NCBI GenBank assembly: GCA_937924995.1
Contig: CALEXY010000004.1
Span: forward strand, 1 to 42,362
Length of the DNA: 42,362 bases
Direction of reading: 5' to 3'
DNA from: an uncultured Candidatus Saccharibacteria bacterium
GTDB lineage: Bacteria; Patescibacteriota; Saccharimonadia; Saccharimonadales; Saccharimonadaceae
Below are positions 8,268 to 15,493 of the stretch, one piece after another. The notes below the pieces were generated by a model, which saw only the letters and a program-made list of their open reading frames with translations, ran no database searches and was not told the DNA's origin. Position numbers and translations under genes: made by a program. Positions within the stretch are counted from its first letter, which is position 1; each line of letters begins with the position of its first letter.

Positions 8268-8792
8268 ATGAAACTTATTGTCGGACTTGGAAATCCTGGA
8301 AATGAATACAACCTCACTCGCCATAATTTTGGCTTTTTAGCCTTAGATTTTTATTTTAAAACCCACGGCCTTGAATTTGAAAAATCTGAAAAATTCCATG
8401 CTAAATGGCTAAAATCTGGTCAAACTATCTTCATCGAACCACAAACTTATTACAACGATGTGGGTTCGAGTATTCAAGAATTTATGAACTATTATAAAAT
8501 TCCACTATCTAACCTCCTGATTTTATGTGATGATTTTAATCTCGACTTTGGCACCCTGCGTTATCGTGAAAAGGGAACCGATGGCGGCAATAATGGCCTT
8601 AAATCCACTATTCGTTCGCTTAACACTACCGACTTCAAACGTCTTCGTCTTGGCACTGCGAATAATGATTTGCGCAAAAAGATGGGCGATGTGGACTTCG
8701 TGCTAGGACGATTCACTTCAGAAGAACGCGAAAAACTCCCAGAAATCCTCACGGATATCGCAAAACGCATTGACGATTTTATCCAAGAATAA
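8268..8792 (+). CDS. pth: peptidyl-tRNA hydrolase
   Basis: It cleaves the ester bond of peptidyl-tRNA released from stalled ribosomes, a cytoplasmic housekeeping role. GLGNPGNEY with TRHNFGF holds the catalytic His (about H19); PQTYYND keeps the Asn that binds substrate; the Asp in ILCDDFNLDFG matches the residue that orients the His. The loop read as GGHNGL in E. coli is GGNNGL here, so the second conserved His (H113 in E. coli) is Asn at about residue 108. The Met before the conserved Asn is Tyr. The length, 174 residues, is slightly short of the usual 180-200. It converges with the MarR-like gene on the other strand; only 6 bases separate the stops. Confidence 0.93.
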   Translation: MKLIVGLGNPGNEYNLTRHNFGFLALDFYFKTHGLEFEKSEKFHAKWLKSGQTIFIEPQTYYNDVGSSIQEFMNYYKIPLSNLLILCDDFNLDFGTLRYREKGTDGGNNGLKSTIRSLNTTDFKRLRLGTANNDLRKKMGDVDFVLGRFTSEEREKLPEILTDIAKRIDDFIQE

Positions 8793-8798
8793 TTTTTA

Positions 8799-9287
8799 TC
8801 ACTTATTTTTCGTCGCCAAACTTTTCTGAATTCTACGCTGAATATTAAAGTTTATTTTCCAAAGCATCCGCCCGAACATTACACGTTCCTCTCTGGTAAA
8901 CCCCTCAAAAATCTCACTGATAAACTTTTTCTGCTCCATTTCGATATAGCTTGCCACAAATCTCCCCTCACCGAAAAAATCTAACTGCAAATATCGCCGA
9001 TTTTGCGGATTTAGCGCCTTCTTAATAAATTCACGCTGCTCTAGGTGGTTAATTGCTCGACATAAACTAGTCTCACCGATCAGACTACACTCTAAAATCT
9101 CATTTAAATTCCGCTCAATCTGATTATTCTTGAGATAGCTCATAATTTTTACTTCGGTCAAATTCAATTCAAAGCGTTTCGCCACCGCCATCGTATGCAA
9201 ACGCCGCATCTTCTCCATCCGCGCGAAAATATTCATTGTATCAATCCAAGTAATCGTCTTCGGTAATTGAAATTTTTCTACACACAT
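8799..9287 (-). CDS. MarR-like winged-helix transcriptional regulator
   Basis: This small all-helical protein with a winged helix-turn-helix has ELNLTEVKIMSYLKNN (helices 1-2), then SLIGETSLCRAINHLEQREF (recognition region) and IKKALNPQNRRYLQLDFF (wing), flanked by long helices that would form the dimer interface. This is the MarR layout, about 162 residues. ATG 9287 is the likely start; an in-frame GTG at 9296 is possible. The start overlaps the end of dprA (stop 9278-9280) by 10 bases, so translation is probably coupled and the two form one operon. The ligand and targets are unknown. No typical MarR operator palindrome was identified. Confidence 0.7.
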   Translation of the reverse strand: MCVEKFQLPKTITWIDTMNIFARMEKMRRLHTMAVAKRFELNLTEVKIMSYLKNNQIERNLNEILECSLIGETSLCRAINHLEQREFIKKALNPQNRRYLQLDFFGEGRFVASYIEMEQKKFISEIFEGFTREERVMFGRMLWKINFNIQRRIQKSLATKNK

Positions 9288-10273
9288 AACATCCACTCAT
9301 TATTACCTAACGGTTTCACTAACCCTTTCATCTGAAGATTAAAAATTGTCACACTAAAATCTGAGACCGAAAAATCCTTCTTCTGTCGTATCTGTGCCAG
9401 AATTTCTTCTCCCATCTTTACGCCTCTAAGCATCACTGAAACCATTAAAGCTTCATTCTCCGTACTGCACATTTCCTTAATCTGTCTCAAACTCTCCCTT
9501 GGTTTATGAATTTTTAGCCCTAACTCATCTAATAATTCATCCACCTCGGTAAAAGCTACCGCACCCCGTCCTAATAGCCGATTGCACCCCAGGGAATTAC
9601 TGCGATTCACATCTCCTGGTACCGCATACACAATCACGCCCTGTTCCATGGCATGATGTGCCGTATTTAATGAACCAGATTTCACTCCTCCTTCGGCCAC
9701 CACTACCAAATCCGCTAGCCCCGCAATCAACCGATTACGTTTCAGAAAAGCTGATCGCATCCCTAACTGACTATTTAACATTCGCGACAACTTCTCATCT
9801 TTTACCAAAATTTCTTGTGGTGGGTACTCCGATAGCACCATGCCTCCCCGCTCCACAATCTCCCGCGCCAAACCGGTGTGCCGAGCCGGATATATCTTAT
9901 CAATTGGCGTCCCTAACACCGCCACCGTCACCCCGCCCGCATCTAACGCCGCCCGATGCGCGATCGAATCAATCCCGTAAGCCAACCCACTCACGATCAC
10001 CACCCCACGTCTCGCCAATTCATAGGCTATCTTATATGCCCATTCCTCACCATATTTAGTATATTTTCTAGACCCCACGACAGCCACGGTTTTCGGTCGC
10101 ACATAAGCTTGGCTTGACGCTTTTTCTTGATTATTTTTCGCCGCTTCTGGTTCAATATCCGCCATCTCGCCAGGCGATTTTCCATAATAATACAATATTT
10201 TAGGCTTAAGCGCAATGAATTCTAATTTACGCAAAAACCCGTCTTCTAGAGGGGAAATAGATTTGACTTGCAC
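9278..10273 (-). CDS. dprA: DNA processing protein DprA (Smf)
   Basis: DprA loads RecA onto incoming single-stranded DNA during natural transformation. The Rossmann-like core is complete: AVVGSRKYTKYGEEWAYKIA, then VSGLAYGIDSIAHRAALDAG (the SGxAxGIDxxAHxxAL signature), AVLGTPIDKIYPARH, LSEYPP, FLKRNRLIAGLADLVVVAEG and SGSLNTAHHA. A C-terminal winged-helix-like part follows (about residue 260 on). The start is chosen at GTG 10273, which has GGAGG 5 bases upstream; a TTG at 10285 would overlap that site. The gene is divergent from the structured RNA at 10359. Together with the VirD4-like ATPase it is the only possible DNA-uptake gene in the window; no com genes are visible. Confidence 0.93.
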   Translation of the reverse strand: MQVKSISPLEDGFLRKLEFIALKPKILYYYGKSPGEMADIEPEAAKNNQEKASSQAYVRPKTVAVVGSRKYTKYGEEWAYKIAYELARRGVVIVSGLAYGIDSIAHRAALDAGGVTVAVLGTPIDKIYPARHTGLAREIVERGGMVLSEYPPQEILVKDEKLSRMLNSQLGMRSAFLKRNRLIAGLADLVVVAEGGVKSGSLNTAHHAMEQGVIVYAVPGDVNRSNSLGCNRLLGRGAVAFTEVDELLDELGLKIHKPRESLRQIKEMCSTENEALMVSVMLRGVKMGEEILAQIRQKKDFSVSDFSVTIFNLQMKGLVKPLGNNEWMLCV

Positions 10274-10323
10274 AAAAACCTCCAATTTTGTACTTGATTT
10301 TAATATTTTTTACATTTTATGTA

Positions 10324-10352
10324 TTGACTATTTTTATTTATAATGCTATAAT
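10324..10352 (+). promoter_or_regulatory. consensus sigma70 promoter of the structured RNA
   Basis: TTGACT (10324-10329), exactly 17 bases, then TATAAT (10347-10352) with TGC immediately before it. This is the closest match to full consensus in the window. The start is expected near 10359. Confidence 0.85.
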
Positions 10353-10358
10353 ACGAAT

Positions 10359-10670
10359 CAGTTAGGGGTTGGAGCCAGAAAAAGGCACGATCTCTAAACC
10401 GCACCTAAATAAATCATAATTTCTGTTACTAATATAACAGAAGTTGCGTGTTCTTAAAAGACTTTCGGCTTACAATTTTTCTTTTATCGGTTGTAAGTAT
10501 AAGTATTACCTCCACTTGAAAGTCAATTTTTAAGAACATAGCAACCCCTATAACCGGCGGGCCCCAATAGAGTGAGGTGGGTCACGCTCCGGGGCTCTCC
10601 CGGAATCAATAGAGATGCGTTGTAGGGTCTAATAACCCCAAGTGATGCCCACCCTTACTTGGGGTTTTTT
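10359..10670 (+). ncRNA. structured non-coding RNA, about 310 nt, class not recognised
   Basis: No significant ORF is present, but there is dense pairing. A closing stem pairs GTTAGGGGTTG (10361-10371) with CAACCCCTATAAC (10542-10554, small bulge). Inside it are an 8-bp hairpin (10421-10428/10435-10442) and a 17-bp helix with a 3-nt bulge (10450-10466/10518-10537), capped by a 7-bp hairpin CTTACAA/TTGTAAG (10469-10475/10491-10497). A GC-rich second domain (10554-10603, CCGG...CCGG, GCCCC/GGGGC, GTGA/TCAC) follows, then the terminator. With the strong promoter this suggests an abundant RNA. It lacks the tRNA-like ends of tmRNA, the conserved core of RNase P RNA and the apical loop of SRP RNA. 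A divergent 6S RNA or a lineage-specific RNA are possible. Confidence 0.75.
10636..10670 (+). terminator. rho-independent terminator of the structured RNA
   Basis: CCCCAAGT (10636-10643) pairs perfectly with ACTTGGGG (10657-10664) and is followed by TTTTTT. Confidence 0.9.
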
Positions 10671-10753
10671 GATGCTTAATTTTTTAAGACCCGAGTTAAA
10701 AACTCAAAAAACCAACCCATAAAACCTACCAGAACTCAATCAGAAATCAGACA

Positions 10754-10778
10754 GAAAAAGACCGCCCGAAGGCGGTCT
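10754..10778 (-). terminator. rho-independent terminator after the small secreted protein gene
   Basis: On the minus strand GACCGCC-TTCG-GGCGGTC is a perfect 7-bp stem with a UUCG tetraloop, followed by TTTTTC. It lies about 95 bases past the stop at 10872. Confidence 0.88.
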
Positions 10779-10871
10779 CTAAAGCATCTCCACGCAGTTT
10801 TAAAACAAGATCCTTTAATAATTCCTCCGACCCCTGAAGCCCGTCGACCACAGGGAATCGAAAAGAAAGCG

Positions 10872-11468
10872 TTATTGGTTCGCAACTGCTGTAAAGAGCA
10901 ATGTATTCGAATAAGCACCTACTGGAATAGAGGTAGTAGCACTTGCACCGACCGTAATCGTCTTAGCACTACCAGAGGTAGCTGCTGAAGTAGTCTTGGC
11001 AAAAATCGTCGAAGCATCCACAGTACCAGTTTGTTTCACTGGGTTAAAAGTGGTGCCATCAGCAGACCAACCCCAACCCGTACCAGAAATCGTCGAATTT
11101 GTCTGACTGATTGAAGGGATTTTGTCGGCTACACCAGAGGCAGCTGGTTGAGACAAATCCGTATCCGTCGTCTTGGAAGTGACATAGGTAGTGTAGCCCT
11201 TACCATTATTGGTAGAGACATTCACCGTGCCAGTTCCCGTATTAAACGCACCGGTAGGAGTAGGCGTAATATTAATATCAATTGAGCTTGGCGTAGTAAT
11301 TGAAATCACAGGATCAATCACAACGCTAATTGTTGTTGAGGCAGATTGTTGCACTGCCGATACTGGTGTTGGCAAATCAAACAGCATTGGTGATAACGCC
11401 GCACCAGATAAAACCATTAATGTTGTCGCAATTTTAATTTTTTTATGGTTTTTATTTTTTATTCTCAC
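10872..11468 (-). CDS. small secreted protein, single BspA-N-terminal-like domain
   Basis: The 198-residue protein has a basic n-region (MRIKNKNHKKIKIA), a hydrophobic core and probable cleavage after VSA (about residue 38). The mature part is a Ser/Thr-rich beta-type domain. It resembles the N-terminal domain of the large BspA-type proteins in this window: GKGYTTYV against GYTAT, GTGWGWS against WGYK, TFNPVK against FNPIP, and the end VGAYSNTLLFTAV against SGNYTNKLILSFV. There are no leucine-rich repeats and no sorting signal. The start is GTG 11468 with AAAGGAAA about 8 bases upstream. It looks like the stand-alone form of the domain. The function is unknown; secretion and a surface or shed role are inferred. 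Confidence 0.75.
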   Translation of the reverse strand: MRIKNKNHKKIKIATTLMVLSGAALSPMLFDLPTPVSAVQQSASTTISVVIDPVISITTPSSIDINITPTPTGAFNTGTGTVNVSTNNGKGYTTYVTSKTTDTDLSQPAASGVADKIPSISQTNSTISGTGWGWSADGTTFNPVKQTGTVDASTIFAKTTSAATSGSAKTITVGASATTSIPVGAYSNTLLFTAVANQ

Positions 11469-11660
11469 AGTATATTTCCTTTCTATACTGCCAGAAAACC
11501 TTCACACACCTAAACTTTAACATAAACATTTTGACTTAACAAGTCCTTTTTCCAAGATTTTTTGGCTTTTTTGCAAATTTTTCTAAAATTCATCTCTAAT
11601 TTATCCCTATAAAAATTCGACCAATTAAAAATCCGAAAAATTTTTTCTAGTTGACAAGCG

Positions 11661-11669
11661 TGATAATAT
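11661..11669 (+). promoter_or_regulatory. extended -10 promoter of topA, leaderless
   Basis: TGA-TAATAT ends 8 bases before the ATG at 11678; a TTGACA at 11651 is too close to act as its -35. Confidence 0.5.
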
Positions 11670-11677
11670 ATAAGTAT

Positions 11678-14110
11678 ATGTCTAAAAATCTCCTCATCGT
11701 CGAGTCTCCCGCCAAAGCCAAGACTATTGAAAAATATCTCGGTAATGATTTTAAGGTTCTTGCCTCGGTCGGCCATATTCGTAAAGATACCAAAGTTGAT
11801 GTGCACGATAATTTCGCTGTGACTTACGAAATTGATCCAGACCATAAAAAAGTCATCGCTGAACTTAAAAAGGCTAGTAAAGATGCCGACACAATTTGGC
11901 TTGCAACCGACGAAGACCGCGAAGGAGAATCGATTTCTTGGCATCTTCTTGAGGTACTAAAATTACCGAAAACCACTCATCGTATTACTTTTCATGAAAT
12001 TACCAAACCAGCTCTTCAAGAAGCTATCAAAAATCCCCGCACTGTCGATATGAATATGGTTTCCAGCCAGCAAGCCCGTCAGACTCTCGATATGCTGGTA
12101 GGCTACGACCTCTCAGGTGTGGTGCGCACGAAGGTACCTGGCGCTAAATCTGCTGGCCGCGTCCAGTCCCCAGCCCTCCGCCTCATCGTCGAGCGCGAAC
12201 AGGAAATTGAACGTTTTAACGCTAAATCCAGCTTCAAAGTCACCGGTAAATTCAGTGACCAAGCCGCTAATATTTCTGATCTCGATTCTTCAGAGATTTT
12301 TGAAGCCAATCTCGATAAAACTACTTTTGCCACCGAAGAAGAAGCAAAATTCTTCCTCGAGCAGTTCAAGAATGCCAATTTTAAAGTACAAAATCTAGAA
12401 AAAACTGAAGCTAAAAAAGCCAACCCCGTACCGCTCACTACTGCTGCGCTCCAAATTGAAGCGAATAGCCGTCTCGGTTTTAGCTCCAAGACTACCATGT
12501 CCGCCGCTCAAGGCCTCTATCAGTCTGGCCACATCACTTATCACCGTACCGACTCGCTCAATCTCTCGAATCAGGCTTTGGCCGAGATTACCAATCTCAT
12601 TAAAGCCGAATTTGGGGAAAATTATCTCGAAGTTCGCCGTTTTCATACCAAAAATGCCAGTGCCCAAGAGGCTCACGAATCTATTCGTCCAACCCATATC
12701 GACGTGGCAGTGGCCGGTAAAAACGAATATGAAAAGAAATTATATCAATTAATCCGAAGCCGCACCCTCGCTACCCAAATGAAAAACGCCGTAGTGGCTA
12801 AAACTAGTCTTTATCTCGAGGCCGACACTGTGCCAAACGAGCTATTTAAAGCTACTGGGGAAATGGTGATTTTCGACGGCTTCTTAAAAGTCTACGGTAA
12901 GAGTAAGGACACCACCTTGCCAAATCTCCAGATTGGAGACCCCGTGAAACGTCACATTTTACTCGCTAAGCAAACTTTTTCCAAACCACCCGCTCGCTAC
13001 ACTGAAGGCTCACTAGTTAAAAAACTTGAAGAACTCGGTATTGGTCGTCCAAGTACCTATGCCTCAATCATCAACGCTATTCAAATCCGAAATTATGTGA
13101 TTAAGGGCGAATCTGAAGGTGAGCCACGCGATATTTTGCAACTCACTCTCGATGAAGCGAATCAAATTTCTGAACAAACTATTTCAGAAAAAACCGGTTC
13201 CACCAAGGGTAAACTCATGCCAACCCCTGTCGGCGAATTAGTCTCCAATTTCCTCTGCGAAAATTTCAAAGACATCGTCGACTATGATTTTACTGCCGGC
13301 ATTGAAGAAAAACTTGACCTTATTGCCGAAAAGAAACTTACCCGCCTAAAGATGCTCCGTGATTTTTATGGTCCATTTTCTGACGCTATTGGCGCTTCCG
13401 CTATGGCCAACCGTTATAATTCCGCCACCGAATTAGGTACCGACCCGAAAACTGGCAAAAAAATCTATGCCAAAATCGGTAAAAATGGTGGTTTCTTGCA
13501 GCTCGGTGAAAATGAAAAAGAAAGTGGCGAAAAGCCAATCTTTATCCCTCTACCAAAAGGCAAAACCGTAAAAACCGTGACTCTCGAGCAGGCCCTTAAG
13601 CAATTAGAGCTGCCAGTATTACCATGTTCTCTTGGTCACGCCAAGGATGGCACCGAACTGATTGCTGCGAATGGCCCCTTCGGCCCCTTCATTAAGGCTG
13701 GTGCACATAATATCGCACTTAATAAGATTAACGAGGCGGAAAATCCATACCATATTACCCTTGAGACCGCCGAAGCTCTCTATCAGAAGAAAATCGATTC
13801 CATTCTCGCCGACTGGGGTGATATTAAGATTATTAACGGCCCATTTGGTCCCTATATTAAGGGCCCAGCCATTAAACCAGCCAGTGGCAAAGGCCGTGCC
13901 AGACCAAATAATGCCAAAATCCCAAAAGATCGTGATCCAAAATCTATCACCAGGGAAGAAGCGGAAGAAATTCTCTTAAGTTCCAAGGCTCCAGCCGCCA
14001 AAAAAGCCTCAACCAAGAAGTCTGCTACTAAGAAAACCTCGGCGAAAAAGGCCACTACTAAGAAAACTACGGCAAAAACCAAAGCTAAGACTACGGCCAA
14101 AAAAGGCTAA
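11678..14110 (+). CDS. topA: DNA topoisomerase I (type IA)
   Basis: It relaxes negative supercoils through a covalent 5'-phosphotyrosine intermediate. The toprim domain begins at once (LLIVESPAKAKTIEKYLG, residue 4 on) with the acidic motif TDEDREGE near residue 76. The catalytic Tyr lies in HITYHRTDS near residue 288, and the PSTYASII motif is present. After the core, residues about 590-760 hold topoisomerase C-terminal repeats (NGPFGPFIKAG and NGPFGPYIKG) instead of cysteine zinc fingers. The last 40 residues are a histone-H1-like Lys/Ala/Thr tail (repeats of TKK and AKK), likely for DNA binding. The start at ATG 11678 is chosen over an upstream TTG that lies in the promoter. The length is 810 residues. 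Confidence 0.95.
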   Translation: MSKNLLIVESPAKAKTIEKYLGNDFKVLASVGHIRKDTKVDVHDNFAVTYEIDPDHKKVIAELKKASKDADTIWLATDEDREGESISWHLLEVLKLPKTTHRITFHEITKPALQEAIKNPRTVDMNMVSSQQARQTLDMLVGYDLSGVVRTKVPGAKSAGRVQSPALRLIVEREQEIERFNAKSSFKVTGKFSDQAANISDLDSSEIFEANLDKTTFATEEEAKFFLEQFKNANFKVQNLEKTEAKKANPVPLTTAALQIEANSRLGFSSKTTMSAAQGLYQSGHITYHRTDSLNLSNQALAEITNLIKAEFGENYLEVRRFHTKNASAQEAHESIRPTHIDVAVAGKNEYEKKLYQLIRSRTLATQMKNAVVAKTSLYLEADTVPNELFKATGEMVIFDGFLKVYGKSKDTTLPNLQIGDPVKRHILLAKQTFSKPPARYTEGSLVKKLEELGIGRPSTYASIINAIQIRNYVIKGESEGEPRDILQLTLDEANQISEQTISEKTGSTKGKLMPTPVGELVSNFLCENFKDIVDYDFTAGIEEKLDLIAEKKLTRLKMLRDFYGPFSDAIGASAMANRYNSATELGTDPKTGKKIYAKIGKNGGFLQLGENEKESGEKPIFIPLPKGKTVKTVTLEQALKQLELPVLPCSLGHAKDGTELIAANGPFGPFIKAGAHNIALNKINEAENPYHITLETAEALYQKKIDSILADWGDIKIINGPFGPYIKGPAIKPASGKGRARPNNAKIPKDRDPKSITREEAEEILLSSKAPAAKKASTKKSATKKTSAKKATTKKTTAKTKAKTTAKKG

Positions 14111-14164
14111 AAGCTAGGAGCTACCAAATCTAGCCAAATCGCAAAAAACTACCATAAAATCAAA

Positions 14165-14206
14165 GTCGCTTTCTGTCTATTAGGCTAATAGGAAGCGGCT
14201 TTTTTA
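14165..14206 (+). terminator. rho-independent terminator after topA
   Basis: A long stem, GTCGCTTTC...CTATTA-GG-CTAATAG...GAAGCGGC, is followed by TTTTTT. Confidence 0.85.
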
Positions 14207-14359
14207 CTATTGCCATAACATTAAACATAAGCATTATCTATAACCATACCATGAAACCGCCAATGTTTAAATTTAGATATAATTTTCTGTCCTAAATGTA
14301 CAATTTATGATAAAATATTGAAAGAAGTTAGACGGAAAGCGACCACACAAGATTCCTAT

Positions 14360-14387
14360 TTGACTTTTTATAATTTTATATTATAAT
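14360..14387 (+). promoter_or_regulatory. sigma70 promoter of the sigma-4/HARE gene
   Basis: TTGACT (14360-14365), a 16-base spacer and TATAAT (14382-14387). It gives a leader of about 40 bases with AAGGA before the ATG at 14435. A second box, TGA-TAAAAT near 14309-14317, could serve as an additional promoter. Confidence 0.6.
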
Positions 14388-14434
14388 TATAGTAATTTTC
14401 ATATATTATCGGGTGGATAAGGAAAAAATATAAG

Positions 14435-15466
14435 ATGGATCAACATGCGGAAACTATTCAGAAAGCCTTGACAGGAAGTCTTAATATTATAGAACAAGAC
14501 CGTGAAAAGGAGATTATTTCTCGTCGTTTTGGTCTAAATGGCCAAAAGGAAACCCTCGAACAGATCGGGGAAGTGCTTTCTATCACTCGTGAACGTGTCC
14601 GTCAGTTGGAAAAAGCCATCATCATCCGTCTTCGCGTGATGGCCGAAGAAAACCAAATCCCTGAACTCGGTGCCGCCGAAAAAATTATCATCCGTTTTCT
14701 CGTCGAAGAGGGAAGAATCGCCCGCATCTCCACTCTTGCCCAAAAAATTTACGGTCACAATCCAAACGAAAAAGAACTCGCCGCCATTAATTTCATTAGT
14801 GAAATTTCTGCCCGCCTGGTCCACATCGACGAATCTGAGCGCTATTACAATGCCACCGGGATTGCTGAATATGGCAACGAACGCGAAATCAAGCGCAAAG
14901 CTGATGAAATTGTCACCCTTATTCGCAACAATAAGCTTCCAATGAGCCTGGATGAGCTTGACGCTAAATTAAATTACGAGCACCCAAATCACATCCATGC
15001 CATCGCTTCTATCTCTAAGCAACTTTCTTCACTAGATGATCAATGGGGTCTCGCCAAGTGGCCAACCGTCAATCCAAAAAACATTCGCGATAAAATTTAT
15101 GTTATTTTGAAGAATCAAAACGAGCCAATGCACTTTAGCGACATCGCCGACGCAATTTCCAATTCCAAATTCCGTCGCAAAAACGTCACTACTCAAGCCA
15201 TTCATAACGAACTGATTAAAGACCCTCGCTTCGTCTTAATCGGTCGTGGCATTTACGCTCTCGATATCTGGGGCTATAAGCGTGGTACGGTCGCGCAAAT
15301 TATTACCGACATTCTAAAAGAAGCCGGCGAGCCACTCACAAGGGAAGAGATTGTCAAGCGCGTGCTCAAAACTCGCAAGGTTAAAGAAACCACTATTCTC
15401 TTAAATCTTCAGAACAAAAAACTTTTCCGTCGTGTCGACCGAAACACTTATACTCATGCTGACTAA
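14435..15466 (+). CDS. sigma-70 region 4-like / HARE-HTH domain regulator
   Basis: Residues about 15-75 match sigma-70 region 4: EKEIISRRFGL, ETLEQIGEVLSITRERVRQLE, then KAIIIRLR. There is no region 2, so it is not a complete sigma factor. The rest carries at least two HARE-type winged-helix units, the fold also found in RpoE delta and some restriction systems: one around residues 170-200 (LPMSLDELDAKLN), one around 215-275 (PMHFSDIADAIS, ending FVLIGRGIYALDIWG), and a last around 280-340 (EPLTREEIVKRVLKTRKV, RRVDRNTYTHAD). The role is inferred as an RNA-polymerase-associated or promoter-binding regulator. It is followed after 27 bases by the separately promoted VirD4-like gene. Confidence 0.75.
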   Translation: MDQHAETIQKALTGSLNIIEQDREKEIISRRFGLNGQKETLEQIGEVLSITRERVRQLEKAIIIRLRVMAEENQIPELGAAEKIIIRFLVEEGRIARISTLAQKIYGHNPNEKELAAINFISEISARLVHIDESERYYNATGIAEYGNEREIKRKADEIVTLIRNNKLPMSLDELDAKLNYEHPNHIHAIASISKQLSSLDDQWGLAKWPTVNPKNIRDKIYVILKNQNEPMHFSDIADAISNSKFRRKNVTTQAIHNELIKDPRFVLIGRGIYALDIWGYKRGTVAQIITDILKEAGEPLTREEIVKRVLKTRKVKETTILLNLQNKKLFRRVDRNTYTHAD

Positions 15467-15478
15467 GTTGGTCAGTAA

Positions 15479-15487
15479 TGCTAAAAT
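15479..15487 (+). promoter_or_regulatory. extended -10 promoter, leaderless
   Basis: TGC-TAAAAT ends 6 bases before the ATG at 15494. Confidence 0.6.
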
Positions 15488-15493
15488 AGAAGT

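Noticed and set aside
10359..10670. Assignment of the RNA as tmRNA, RNase P RNA or SRP RNA
   Set aside because: There is no tRNA-like acceptor/T-arm or tag frame, no conserved GAGGAAAGUC-type core, and no GGAAG-type SRP apical loop.
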